Shown: positions 24,149 through 32,656 of the stretch, piece after piece | Layout of the letters: every line of letters starts with the position of its first letter | Position numbering within the stretch: the stretch's first letter is position 1 | From: Pseudonocardia thermophila | Lineage (GTDB): Bacteria; Actinomycetota; Actinomycetes; Mycobacteriales; Pseudonocardiaceae | NCBI RefSeq assembly: GCF_900142365.1 | Contig: NZ_FRAP01000022.1 | Span: forward strand, 1-64,000 | Reading direction: 5' to 3' | Length of the DNA: 64,000 nt | Position numbers and translations under genes: made by a program | The notes under the pieces: generated by a model | What the model saw: the letters and a program-made list of their open reading frames with translations, nothing else | Told to the model about the DNA's origin: nothing | Databases searched by the model: none

Positions 24149-24790
24149 GTGGACCAGGCGAAGGTGCGCGTCGTCGTCGCGGACGACCACCCGTTCTTCC
24201 GCGACGGCGTGACCCGTGGGCTGGTCACGAGCGGACGCATCGACGTCGTCGCCGAGGCCGAGAACGGCCGCGAGGCGCTGGAGGCCGTGCGCGAGCACGA
24301 GCCGGACGTCGCGCTCGTCGACCACGAGATGCCCGAGATCGACGGCCTCGGCGTCGTGCACGCGGTGGTGCGGGACGGGCTGCCCACGCGGGTGCTGCTG
24401 CTGTCCGCGCACACCGAGAGCGCGATCGTGTTCCAGGCGATCGAGGCGGGCGCGGCCGGGTACCTCGCCAAGGACTCCAAGCGCTCGGAGATCGTGCAGG
24501 CCGTGCTGGACGTCGCCCGCGGCCGCACCGTCGTGCCGCCCGATCTCGCCGCCGGCCTGGCGGGTGAGATCCGCATGCGGGCCCAGAACAACGGCCCGGT
24601 GCTCTCGGAGCGGGAACGCCAGGTGCTGCAGGCGTTCGCCCGTGGTCTGTCGGTGCCGCAGGTGGCGGCGGAGCTGTTCATCGGGGTGAGCACCGTCAAG
24701 ACCCACACGCAGCGCCTCTACGAGAAGCTCGGGGTGTCCGACCGGGCCGCCGCGGTGGCCGAGGCGATGCGCCGCGGCCTGCTCGAATGA
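24149..24790 (+). CDS. NarL/LuxR-type response regulator
   Basis: A 213-aa two-domain regulator. The receiver (about 5-125) has the acidic pair in VVADDHPFF, the phospho-acceptor Asp in VALVDHEMPEIDG, the Thr/Ser in LLLSAH and the Lys in AKDSK. The LuxR helix-turn-helix (about 150-212) has LSERERQVLQAFARGLSVPQVAAEL, cut by normal spacing, and STVKTHTQRLYEKLGV. No kinase is directly adjacent; the nearest, at 25765-26973, is of the matching NarX/DesK class, is on the opposite strand and is separated by one membrane-protein gene. They may form one system. Confidence 0.93.
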   Translation: MDQAKVRVVVADDHPFFRDGVTRGLVTSGRIDVVAEAENGREALEAVREHEPDVALVDHEMPEIDGLGVVHAVVRDGLPTRVLLLSAHTESAIVFQAIEAGAAGYLAKDSKRSEIVQAVLDVARGRTVVPPDLAAGLAGEIRMRAQNNGPVLSERERQVLQAFARGLSVPQVAAELFIGVSTVKTHTQRLYEKLGVSDRAAAVAEAMRRGLLE

Positions 24791-24815
24791 CCGGTCTCCT
24801 CGAATGACCGGTCTC
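24782..24815 (+). repeat. 17-bp tandem duplication at the end of the response regulator
   Basis: CTCGAATGACCGGTCTC occurs twice in direct succession (24782-24798, 24799-24815). The first copy contains the stop codon, so the duplication leaves the protein unchanged but adds a second in-register TGA. Confidence 0.85.
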
Positions 24816-24838
24816 CTCGGATGATCCCGACACACGCA

Positions 24839-24868
24839 GATCCCCCTGCGGATGTCCGCAGGGGGATC
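24839..24868. terminator. Bidirectional hairpin terminator
   Basis: GATCCCCCTGCGGA (24839-24852) is perfectly inverted at 24855-24868. It lies between the convergent response regulator and membrane protein genes. Confidence 0.75.
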
Positions 24869-24882
24869 GGTCGGTGGTGGGC

Positions 24883-25464
24883 TCAGCGCCGGGATCCGGC
24901 GACCGCCCCGGCGACGAGGCTGCCGATGGCCAGGCCGATCACCAGGTGGATGACGGCGGTGGCGGCGGCCAGCGGGAGCGCGGGGATCGTCAGGAACGGC
25001 AGCACGGTGGCGGCGGTGGTGGCCAGCCCGACGATCCAGCCGAGGTAGGCCAGCGGCCGCGGCGTCGACACGACCAGCAGGTGCGCCAGGCCGGTGGCGG
25101 CGAGCGCGCCGAGGGCGGCCAGGGTGCACAGCAGGATCGTGGTGTGCTCGCCGATGGCCGCGGCGGGCAGGTGCAGCGCGGAAGTGGTGACGGCCTGCAC
25201 GACCAGCGCGCCGACCAGGCCGATCAGGGCGGCGACGACGGCGGTGGCGATGCCGCCGGTCCACAGCTTGACCGGGTCCAGATCGCCGGGCTCGGGCACG
25301 TCCCGGGCGACGTTGTCGATCTCGAAGCGGTTCGGGGCCGGGTAGCGGTACTGGTCGGGGTAGGTGTATTCGCGGACGATCGCGGTGGGCTCGTCCAGCC
25401 CGCGGTCGGCGGCGGGGCGGGCGGCGTAGGTGGTCGGGTGCGGGGTGGCGGTGGTGGTGCTCAT
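24883..25464 (-). CDS. DUF6069-like four-helix membrane protein
   Basis: A 193-aa protein with a soluble Pro/Tyr-rich N-terminus (about 1-62) and four predicted membrane helices (about 65-90, 105-128, 135-155, 160-185). The spacing of the helices and the motif TGLAHLLVVSTPRPLAYLGWI resemble the actinobacterial DUF6069 family, an assignment made from memory. The function is unknown. It lies between a response regulator and a histidine kinase gene and is on the kinase strand, 300 bases downstream, so it may be a target or accessory of that system. Confidence 0.65.
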   Translation of the reverse strand: MSTTTATPHPTTYAARPAADRGLDEPTAIVREYTYPDQYRYPAPNRFEIDNVARDVPEPGDLDPVKLWTGGIATAVVAALIGLVGALVVQAVTTSALHLPAAAIGEHTTILLCTLAALGALAATGLAHLLVVSTPRPLAYLGWIVGLATTAATVLPFLTIPALPLAAATAVIHLVIGLAIGSLVAGAVAGSRR

Positions 25465-25626
25465 GGCGTCCTCCTGTGGTGGGCCGGGTCGGTGTTCCCG
25501 GGTGCTCCGTGCGTTGAGGGAAGAGTGCTCCGCCGCGCCGCCCGGATCCGTCGGTCGCCCGGCCGGTTCCCCGGGTGACGCTGCTGTCCACCGATCGGTG
25601 GACCCGCAGGCCAGGCGGCCCGACCG

Positions 25627-25689
25627 CGTCGAGAACGACGTCCTGGCGCATTGGAAACGGTTCGAACCGCCACAACGTCGTTCTCGACG
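25627..25689. repeat. Extragenic palindrome, family B copy 1
   Basis: CGTCGAGAACGACGT (25627-25641) is perfectly inverted at 25675-25689. The loop contains an inner palindrome, CGGTTCGAACCG. The first 12 bases of the arm, CGTCGAGAACGA, also form the arm of the palindrome at 33550-33614. The remaining 25465-25764 gap shows no gene. Confidence 0.88.
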
Positions 25690-25764
25690 TGGAGGATCGC
25701 GCGGACGCCCCCATCAGGGAACCGCAGCGGCGGGCGGCCGGCGCCGACCAGCCCGCGACGGGCG

Positions 25765-26973
25765 TCAGGCCGGACGGGGCACCTCGAGGATCGCGACCGT
25801 CCCGCCGGCCGGGCCGCGCTGCACGGTGAGCCGGCCCCCGGCCGCCTCGACGCGCACCGCGTGCGAGGGCAGGCCGATGTGCCCCTCGGCGAGGGAGTGG
25901 TCCGCGGCGCCGTCGGGGATGCCGACGCCGCCGTCGGTGACGGTCAAGCGCAGCGGATCGCCCGTGCCGTCGAGCACCACGTCGAGCGTCGAGGCCCGCG
26001 CGTGCTTGGCGACGTTCGTGATGAGCTCGCGGGCGGTGCGGTAGACCAGCGCGTCGACGGGGGAGCGCTCGGGCCAGTCGCGGACCTCGACGTTCGCGGT
26101 GAAGCCGGCTCGCGATCCCGTCGTGGTCGCGAGATCCTGCAACGCGGCGGCCAGGCCGGCGCGTTCCAGCACGGCGGGATGCAGCTGCGAGACGGTCGAC
26201 CGCAGCAGCTTCGAGGACGTCGCCAGTGCCTCGTCGAGCCGGTCGAACGCGGCCGGGTCGCCGGTGTCGCGGGCGTCCTCCGCGTCCTGTCTGGCGGCGA
26301 GGACGTACTGCAGCGCGCCGTCGTGGAGGCTCTCGGCCAGGTCGCGGCGCTCCCGGGTCTCCAGGTCGGACAGCTCGTCGACGAGCCGGGCGCGGTCGCG
26401 CAGCAGGCCGGCGATGGTGGTGACGCGGGAGCGCTGGATGCGGGAGAGCCCGACGCAGCCCGCCCCGACCCCGGCCAGCAGCACGTGCCGCAGCAGCAGC
26501 GACGACCACGGCTCGGCGTTCGCCTCCTGGGTGATGACGCCCGCGACGAACGACAACAGCACGGTCGGCCCGACGACCGCGGCGCACACTCCGGGGGCGA
26601 GCTGGGTCGCGGCGAGCACGGGGATGAGGCCGAACGCGGCGGCGAGCACCGAACCCGTCCAGCTCTCGGGAGCGAGCAGGTCGGTGAGCAGCGCCAGCGT
26701 GGTGAGCACAGCGAGATCGACGAACAGGGCGAGCCAGGCGAACCGCACCGCGGTCGTCCCGCCGCCGCGGAACCACACCGTGAAGGCGACCACCCACACC
26801 GCGTAGGCCGCAACGACGATCGCGCAGGCCAGCAGGCCACGGCCGGGCGGCACCGCGAACACGGTCGCGGCGAAGAACAGCAGGAGCAGCGCCCGCAGCA
26901 CGATCTGCAGCTGAACGCCCCGGCGCGCGTGCTCGAGCACCGTGGCCTGCAGCTGCGGGTCGGCTCTGGTCAT
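25765..26973 (-). CDS. Sensor histidine kinase (NarX/DesK class)
   Basis: A 402-aa membrane kinase. Five to six hydrophobic spans fill residues about 25-180. The HisKA_3 phospho-acceptor block is ERRDLAESLHDGALQYV (His near residue 212), followed by a HATPase domain with the N-box ELITNVAKHA, the G1 box TDGGVGI and GHIGLPSHA. This class pairs with NarL/LuxR response regulators; a candidate partner is encoded at 24149-24790. ATG 26973 has GAGGA about 9 bases upstream; ATG 26994 is an alternative. The signal, possibly membrane-related, is unknown. Confidence 0.9.
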   Translation of the reverse strand: MTRADPQLQATVLEHARRGVQLQIVLRALLLLFFAATVFAVPPGRGLLACAIVVAAYAVWVVAFTVWFRGGGTTAVRFAWLALFVDLAVLTTLALLTDLLAPESWTGSVLAAAFGLIPVLAATQLAPGVCAAVVGPTVLLSFVAGVITQEANAEPWSSLLLRHVLLAGVGAGCVGLSRIQRSRVTTIAGLLRDRARLVDELSDLETRERRDLAESLHDGALQYVLAARQDAEDARDTGDPAAFDRLDEALATSSKLLRSTVSQLHPAVLERAGLAAALQDLATTTGSRAGFTANVEVRDWPERSPVDALVYRTARELITNVAKHARASTLDVVLDGTGDPLRLTVTDGGVGIPDGAADHSLAEGHIGLPSHAVRVEAAGGRLTVQRGPAGGTVAILEVPRPA

Positions 26974-27052
26974 GCGCGCATCGTCCTCGATCATGGACGG
27001 GCGCGTCATCCGCCCATCAGGGTTGTTGCGCGCGCACAGAGAAGCGTGGCGG

Positions 27053-27148
27053 TCACCCGACGAGCCCGACGACGAGGCCCGCGACGATGCCGGCTGCGAG
27101 CAGCACACCGGCCAGGACGAGAACGACACTGCGGGTGGTCGAGGTCAT
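27053..27148 (-). CDS. Putative 31-aa single-span membrane peptide
   Basis: The open frame encodes 31 residues: a short polar N-terminus (MTSTTRS) and then one hydrophobic helix (VVLVLAGVLLAAGIVAGLV) ending just after VVGLVG. A GGGAGAAG ribosome binding site precedes the ATG at 27148 with normal spacing. It lies directly upstream of the histidine kinase on the same strand (79 bases), so it could be co-transcribed and act as a small membrane partner. It has no recognised family. The 27149-27295 gap upstream shows no gene. Confidence 0.5.
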   Translation of the reverse strand: MTSTTRSVVLVLAGVLLAAGIVAGLVVGLVG

Positions 27149-27295
27149 CGGACTTCTCCCTGCGTGGTGGCACGGGTGTCTCCCCGTACCCACCACCGTC
27201 GCGCGATCACCGCGCCCGCGCCGTCGGGCGACCGGCCGATCCGGTGGACGACACCGGTGTCGGTCGATCGGGGGACACCGGGGTCCACCGACCGG

Positions 27296-28135
27296 TCAGC
27301 CGCCCGCGTCGGGCAAGGCTCGGTAGAGCGGCCTGAGCAGCTCCCGCACGTCCTGGTCGTGGACGGTGATCGGGAAGCTCGGTACCTGGTCGAGCAGGGC
27401 GTCCGGGCTGGTGCGCGGGCCGGTGAGCGGCGGTCTGCCCAGCCCCGGCGCGTCCCCGGCCGCGTAGAACCGGTCCATCAGCTCATCCAGCGGGGCCCGG
27501 CCATCCGCCGGGGCCGACTGCGGGGTGGCGCGACGGCGGCGCAGCTCGTCGAGCAGGTCTTCGCGCTCCCGCCCGCGCAGCAGCAGGATCAGGAACGGAT
27601 CGGCGTCGAACCGCTCGGCCAGCACGTAGCAGACCGCGGCCAGGTGCTTGCACGGAACCGCCGTGTCGGGGCACGTGCAGTCCATCGCGAGATCCCGGAT
27701 CGAGGTCGGGAACAGCGCCGAGCCGACCTCGGTGAACAACTCCTCGATCTGGTGCGGAAGCTCCCCGTTGAGCAGGGCCGCCGTGTAGGAGGCGTCGTCG
27801 GCGAGGGCCTGCACGATCTGGTTCCACTCCGTCTTGCCGAACGTCGGCAGCCCGATCCGTACCGCGTACGGGCGGGACCGGGTGCCCTGCACCTGCGCGA
27901 GGACGCTGCCGGGCGCGATGTCGAATGTGACGATCTGCCCCTGCCGGGCGTAGGTCCGCCCGCGGGCGAGCCGGCCGCCCACCCCGAGCGACTCCAGCAC
28001 CTGCAGGAAGCGCTGCGACCACCAGGTGCGGGCCACCGGGCCGCGGGTGGCGGTGATCTGGATGCCGTTCTCGACCGGGCGCGGCCGGCTCGGCCGGTCC
28101 TCCATCCACCAGGGGCGGCCGTCGCGGTCAGGCAT
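27296..28135 (-). CDS. SWIM zinc finger protein
   Basis: A 279-aa protein with one SWIM finger, CTCPDTAVPCKHLAAV (about residues 157-172), fitting CxCxnCxH. The N-terminal half has a conserved WWSQRFLQVLESLG start and the RLARGRTYARQGQI block typical of SWIM proteins that accompany SNF2-family helicases. SWIM fingers bind DNA or proteins. The gene overlaps the end of the SNF2 gene by 8 bases on the same strand, so both are translated from one mRNA and probably work together on DNA or chromatin remodelling. Confidence 0.88.
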   Translation of the reverse strand: MPDRDGRPWWMEDRPSRPRPVENGIQITATRGPVARTWWSQRFLQVLESLGVGGRLARGRTYARQGQIVTFDIAPGSVLAQVQGTRSRPYAVRIGLPTFGKTEWNQIVQALADDASYTAALLNGELPHQIEELFTEVGSALFPTSIRDLAMDCTCPDTAVPCKHLAAVCYVLAERFDADPFLILLLRGREREDLLDELRRRRATPQSAPADGRAPLDELMDRFYAAGDAPGLGRPPLTGPRTSPDALLDQVPSFPITVHDQDVRELLRPLYRALPDAGG

Positions 28136-31100
28136 CGTCCGCCCCCTCCCCGTCGTCGACGGCGTCCTCGCCGAGCTCGAACAGCTCGCGCAGGGTGTCG
28201 GTGGACAGCTCGGTCAGCCAGTTCTCCCCGTCGCCGACGACCATCCCGGCCAGCGCCTTCTTCTTGGTGATGAGCGCGTCGATGCGTTCTTCGACGGTGC
28301 CCTGGCAGACGAACTTGCGCACCTGCACCGACCGCTTCTGCCCGATGCGGAACGCGCGGTCGGTGGCCTGGTTCTCCACCGCCGGGTTCCACCAGCGGTC
28401 GAGGTGCATGACGTGGTTGGCGGCGGTGAGGGTGAGCCCGGTGCCGCCCGCCTTCAGCGACAGCAGCATGATCGGCGGCCCGTCGCCGGACTGGAACCGC
28501 TGCACCATCTGGTCGCGGCGCGCCTTGGGCACCCCGCCGTGCAGGAACGCGACCTCGGTGTCGAACCGCGCCGACAGGTGCGGCACCAGCATGTGGCCGA
28601 ACTCGGCGAACTGGGTGAAGCACAGCACCCGGTCGCCCTCCGCGAGGATCTCGGTGAGCAGCTCCTCCAGGCGCACGATCTTGCCGCTGCGCCTGCCGAT
28701 CGGGGACCCGTCGTGCAGCAGGTGCGCCGGGTGGTTGCAGACCTGCTTGAGCTTGGTCATCGCGGCCAGCACGTTGCCGCGACGCTGGATGCCCTCGGAG
28801 TCCTCGATCAGCTCCATCATGTCGTCGACGATCGTGCGGTAGAGCGAGGCCTGCTCCCGGGTCAGTCGGTAGTACTGGGTGATCTCGATCTTCTCCGGCA
28901 GGTCGTCGATGATCGACGGATCGGTCTTCACCCGCCGCAGCAGGTACGGCTGGGTGATGCGGCGCAGCAGCCCGGCCGACTCCTGGTCGCCGTGCCGCTC
29001 GACGGGGATGGCGAACCGCTTCCGGAACCGCTCGGCGCTGCCCAGCAGGACCGGGTTGAGCACGTCCATGACCGACCACAGCTCGGAGAGCCGGTTCTCC
29101 ACCGGGGTCCCGGTGAGCGCGACCCGGTGCTCGGCATCGAACCGGCGCACCGCCCGGGACGGCGCGGCGTGCGGGTTCTTGATCGCCTGGGCCTCGTCCA
29201 GCACCAGGCGGCGCCAGGCGAACCCGGACAGTTCGTCGGCGTCGCGCGCAGCGGTGCCGTAGGTGGTGATGACGAGATCGGCCCGTTCCAGCTCGGCGGC
29301 CAGTTCGTCACCGTGCAGCCGGCCCGTGCCGTGGTGGGCGTAGACGCGCAGATCGGGGGCGAACTTCGCGGCCTCCTGCTGCCAGGTGCCGACCAGCGAC
29401 ATCGGGCAGACGAGGAGCGTGGGCCCGCACGCCCCGGCCGCGCGTTCGGTGGCCTCCAGCGCCAGCAGCTGCACGGTCTTGCCGAGGCCCATGTCGTCGG
29501 CCAGGCACGCGCCCAGCCCGAGCGAGGACAGGAACGCCAGCCAGGCCACGCCGCGCTGCTGGTAGGGGCGCAGCACGGCGCGGAACGACGGGGGCGGCTC
29601 GACCGGGGTGATCGCCCGGTCGGCCCCCCCGGCCAGGAGGTCACCGATCCATCCCTCCGCTCGCACGTCGACGACCGGCAGCGGCACCTCGCCGGACGCT
29701 GTCCACTCCTCGGGCAGCCGGTGGGCCAGGGCGAGCAGCTCGGCGGCGGTCGGCACCGTCGCCTTCGGCCGGTTCGCCTCGCGGCGCAGGAACTCCAGCC
29801 CGGCGCGCAGTCGTTCGGGATCGACGCTGACCCACTTGCCGCGCAGCCGCACCAGCGGCGCCTTCGCAGCGACCAGCTCGGCCAGCTCCTCCTCGGACAG
29901 CTCCTCGTCGCCGACGGCGAGCGACCAGCGGAACGCGGCCAGCTCCTCCCGGCCGAGGCCGCCGCGGGTGACGACCCGCTCGGTGGGGGTGCTGCGCGCC
30001 GACAGCCGCAGCCCGAGCCGGCGCCCGCCGTCCCAGCTGGCCGGCAGCTGCACCCCGAACCCGGCCTCCATCAGCAGCGCCGCGGACGTGGTGAGGAACT
30101 CGGCCGCCTCCGCCACGGTGAGGTCGTGGACGCTCGGGCGCGGCTGGCGCAGCGCGGGTGCTAGCCACGGCACCACGACGGCGGCCCGGCCCAGCTCGGC
30201 GAGCAGCAGCTCCTGCGGGCCGGCCAGCAGCCGGTCGGCCTGGCCCGACCACACCTGCTCCGCCGGCACCAGCAGGCTCGGGTCCTGCGCGGACTGCAGC
30301 AGGAACTGCAGCTGCCACCGGGTGCCGTCGCCGGTCTGGTCGTCGGGATCCGGGCCGGGATCACTGGGATCGTGCAGCGTGGACACCTCAGCGAGCCGCA
30401 CGCACAGCCGGCCCTCGACCGGTTCGGCGTCGCCGACCTCGTCCCACACGGTGACCGCCTCGGCGAGCGCCGCGAGGTCCCGCGGCGGCAGGTCCAGCCG
30501 CGGATCGACCCGCTGCAGGGCGGCGAGCCAGGCCTGCACCGGGCCGCGGCCCGGCGGATCGAGCCGCACCGACGGATCGGCCCGCGCCAGCCGGTCGCGC
30601 ACCTCGGTGTCGACCAGCGCCTCCAGCGCGTCGGTGAGCAGCTCGCGCGGATCGGCACCGGTGAACGGGCGGCCGGGCAGCGCGGTGCGCTCGGCGCGGC
30701 CCGCCGGCGGCAGCGCCTCCACCAGCGCGTCGAAGGCCACCGCATCCAGCCCCTGCACGACCGGCCGCCAGCGCGCCACGGGCCCGTCGGGGCCCGTGCG
30801 GACGGTGGGCAGCACCCGCCCGCGGGCGGCGAGATCGGCGGCCAGGTCGGCCAGGGCGCGCAGGTGCGCGACGGTGGCGCCGTAGCGGACGTCCTCCACC
30901 GGATCGGCCAGCTCCGCCGGATCGACCAGCAGCGCGGGCACCGACCACGGCCGCAGCTGCGGCGGGGTGCGCACGGGTGGGGCGGGCCGGGATCGGACCA
31001 GCTCCGGCGACGCCAGCGGCCCCGATGTGCGCGACGGCAGCATCAGCGTGGCGGTGGCCGGCTTGCCCGGGTGGAGCGCGACGAGCTCCGCGACCGGCAC

Positions 31101-31223
31101 CGCGAACGGGTGCGGGCGTGCGGAGCGCAGCGCCCGGCTCGACGTGGTAGCCGGCCGTTCGCCGTCCTCACCCCACAGCAGCAGGCCCCGGCCGGGGGAC
31201 CACAGGGCATGGACGACGAGCAC
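28128..31223 (-). CDS. SNF2/Rad54-like ATPase (DEAD/DEAH helicase superfamily 2)
   Basis: A 1031-aa protein. The N-terminal half (about 1-540) is the bacterial SNF2-associated region. The motor has motif I DDMGLGKTVQ (about 574-583), motif II DEAQAIKN (about 680), motif III LTGTPVENRLSELWSVMD, and in the second lobe FTQFAEFGHM, LSLKAGGTGLTLTAANHV and the arginine-finger block ATDRAFRIGQ. It translocates along duplex DNA rather than unwinding it, by family knowledge. A TAGCCT box lies 6 bases before GTG 31223. The partner gene downstream encodes a SWIM protein. Confidence 0.94.
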   Translation of the reverse strand: MLVVHALWSPGRGLLLWGEDGERPATTSSRALRSARPHPFAVPVAELVALHPGKPATATLMLPSRTSGPLASPELVRSRPAPPVRTPPQLRPWSVPALLVDPAELADPVEDVRYGATVAHLRALADLAADLAARGRVLPTVRTGPDGPVARWRPVVQGLDAVAFDALVEALPPAGRAERTALPGRPFTGADPRELLTDALEALVDTEVRDRLARADPSVRLDPPGRGPVQAWLAALQRVDPRLDLPPRDLAALAEAVTVWDEVGDAEPVEGRLCVRLAEVSTLHDPSDPGPDPDDQTGDGTRWQLQFLLQSAQDPSLLVPAEQVWSGQADRLLAGPQELLLAELGRAAVVVPWLAPALRQPRPSVHDLTVAEAAEFLTTSAALLMEAGFGVQLPASWDGGRRLGLRLSARSTPTERVVTRGGLGREELAAFRWSLAVGDEELSEEELAELVAAKAPLVRLRGKWVSVDPERLRAGLEFLRREANRPKATVPTAAELLALAHRLPEEWTASGEVPLPVVDVRAEGWIGDLLAGGADRAITPVEPPPSFRAVLRPYQQRGVAWLAFLSSLGLGACLADDMGLGKTVQLLALEATERAAGACGPTLLVCPMSLVGTWQQEAAKFAPDLRVYAHHGTGRLHGDELAAELERADLVITTYGTAARDADELSGFAWRRLVLDEAQAIKNPHAAPSRAVRRFDAEHRVALTGTPVENRLSELWSVMDVLNPVLLGSAERFRKRFAIPVERHGDQESAGLLRRITQPYLLRRVKTDPSIIDDLPEKIEITQYYRLTREQASLYRTIVDDMMELIEDSEGIQRRGNVLAAMTKLKQVCNHPAHLLHDGSPIGRRSGKIVRLEELLTEILAEGDRVLCFTQFAEFGHMLVPHLSARFDTEVAFLHGGVPKARRDQMVQRFQSGDGPPIMLLSLKAGGTGLTLTAANHVMHLDRWWNPAVENQATDRAFRIGQKRSVQVRKFVCQGTVEERIDALITKKKALAGMVVGDGENWLTELSTDTLRELFELGEDAVDDGEGADDA

Positions 31224-31229
31224 GCGCCC

Positions 31230-31235
31230 AGGCTA
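31230..31235 (-). promoter_or_regulatory. Leaderless -10 box of the SNF2-SWIM operon
   Basis: On the minus strand TAGCCT is followed by 6 bases and GTG 31223. Confidence 0.55.
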
Positions 31236-31318
31236 CGGGCGGGGCCCGACGGAACCGCCGGGCCCCGAACCGTCACTGCTGGCCGGGTCAGTGCTGCTCA
31301 GGTGTGCGCTGCTCCAGA

Positions 31319-31615
31319 TCAGTGCTGCTCGGTGAGGTCCTGGTAGTCGGGGTGCTTCTCGATCCAGGACTTCACGTACGGGCAGACCGCCACGACCCGC
31401 AGGCCGCGGGCGCGTGCGTCGTCGAGCGCGTGCCGCACGAGCACCCCGGCCAGGCCCTTCCCGGCGTGCGCCGCGTCGATCTCGGTGTGCACGAACGCGA
31501 TGTGGTCGGGCGCCAGCTGGTAGACGACGAACCCCGCCCGCTCCCCGTCGACGCTGATCTCGTAGCGCGAGCGCTCCGGCGCATCGGCGACGACGGTTCC
31601 TGCTGTGGTGGCCAT
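31319..31615 (-). CDS. GNAT family N-acetyltransferase, short (Acetyltransf_CG type)
   Basis: A 98-aa minimal GNAT-like protein. GERAGFVVYQL, FVHTEIDAAHAGKGLAGVLVRHAL and VVAVCPYVKSWIEKHPDY match the small YjdJ/NATD1-type family, including the central GKGLAGVLV acetyl-CoA loop and the Cys in AVCPYV. The substrate is unknown. Its ATG overlaps the pirin stop codon by one base (TGATG), so the two are co-translated. Confidence 0.87.
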   Translation of the reverse strand: MATTAGTVVADAPERSRYEISVDGERAGFVVYQLAPDHIAFVHTEIDAAHAGKGLAGVLVRHALDDARARGLRVVAVCPYVKSWIEKHPDYQDLTEQH

Positions 31616-32598
31616 CAGGCGTCTCCTCCCGCGGAGCCGTGCGGCACGCTCGTCGCGGGCACGACGCCGAGCTTGCCCTTCTGGTAGTCGTCGAAGGCCT
31701 GCAGCAGCTCGGCCTTCGTGTTCATGACGAACGGGCCGTACCACGCGATCGGCTCGCGGATCGGGGCGCCGCCGAGGATCACGACGTCCATGGCGGACAG
31801 CCGCGACTCCTGCTCGGCGTCGGCGGCGACGGTGATCGCGTCGCCCGCTCCGTACAGGACGGCCTGGCCGGTGCGGATCGGCGCGCGCTCGGCGCCGGCG
31901 GTCCCGGCGCCGGACAGGACGTAGACCAGGGCGTTGAAGTCGCGCCGCCACGGCAGCCGCAGGCCGGCTCCGGGCGCGAGCGTCGCGTGGATCATCGTGA
32001 TCGGGGTGAACGTCGTGCCGGGCCCGGTGTGCCCGGCCAGCTCACCGGCGATCAGCCGCAGCAGCACCCCGCCGTCGGGGGAGGAGAGCAGCGCGGACTC
32101 GTGGCCGCGCAGGTCCTGGTACTTCGGCGGCAGCCACTTGTGCTCCTGCGGCAGGTTCACCCACAGCTGCAGCCCGTGGAACAGACCACCGCTGGCGACC
32201 AGCGCCTCCGGCGGGCGCTCGATGTGCAGCAGGCCGCTGCCCGCAGTCATCCACTGCGTGTCGCCGTCGGTGATCGTGCCGCCGCCGCCGTGGCTGTCCT
32301 GGTGCTCGAAGGTGCCGTCGATGATGTAGGTGACGGTCTCGAAGCCGCGGTGCGGATGCCACGGCGTGCCCTTCGGCTCGCCGGGGGCGTACTCGACCTC
32401 ACCCATCTGGTCCATCATCAGGAACGGGTCGAGGTCGCGCAGGTCGATGCCGGCGAAGGCGCGCCGCACGGGGAAGCCCTCGCCCTCGTACCCGGAAGGG
32501 GCGGTGGTCACCGAACGGACGGCGCGCTCGATCGCCGCCTCACCCGGCTCGGGAACTCGGGGGAGCACGGTGATGTCCGGGACGGTCACGGCGGGCAT
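31615..32598 (-). CDS. Pirin family protein
   Basis: A 327-aa bicupin. The N-terminal metal-binding motif is HPHRGFETVTYIIDG (about 82-96), with HQDSHGGGGTITDGDTQWMTAGSGLLH-type spacing of the remaining ligands (His about 99, His 102 and Glu later). The C-terminal pirin cupin follows (about 190-300). Bacterial pirins include quercetinase-like enzymes and redox-responsive proteins; which applies here is not clear. It is the first gene of a two-gene transcript with the GNAT gene and diverges from an SMP-30 gene across a short operator-like region. Confidence 0.93.
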   Translation of the reverse strand: MPAVTVPDITVLPRVPEPGEAAIERAVRSVTTAPSGYEGEGFPVRRAFAGIDLRDLDPFLMMDQMGEVEYAPGEPKGTPWHPHRGFETVTYIIDGTFEHQDSHGGGGTITDGDTQWMTAGSGLLHIERPPEALVASGGLFHGLQLWVNLPQEHKWLPPKYQDLRGHESALLSSPDGGVLLRLIAGELAGHTGPGTTFTPITMIHATLAPGAGLRLPWRRDFNALVYVLSGAGTAGAERAPIRTGQAVLYGAGDAITVAADAEQESRLSAMDVVILGGAPIREPIAWYGPFVMNTKAELLQAFDDYQKGKLGVVPATSVPHGSAGGDA

Positions 32599-32611
32599 GG
32601 AGCCTCCAGAT

Positions 32612-32623
32612 TTGAACTCTCAA
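32612..32623. promoter_or_regulatory. Candidate operator between pirin and SMP-30 genes
   Basis: TTGA-N4-TCAA (within TTTGAACTCTCAAGTAA) is a small inverted repeat in the 58-base gap between the divergent starts, in an AT-rich context typical of MarR- or HxlR-type operators. No such regulator gene adjoins it. Confidence 0.4.
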
Positions 32624-32644
32624 GTAATTGCTCCCCGTCAACGC

Positions 32645-32650
32645 TATTGT
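32645..32650 (+). promoter_or_regulatory. Leaderless -10 box of the SMP-30 gene
   Basis: TATTGT is followed by 6 bases and ATG 32657. Confidence 0.55.
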
Positions 32651-32656
32651 CGGGGT

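Noticed and set aside
23165..26797. A 1210-codon minus-strand frame
   Set aside because: It fuses the real LLM oxidoreductase with antisense of three other genes. The long open frame is a product of high GC content.
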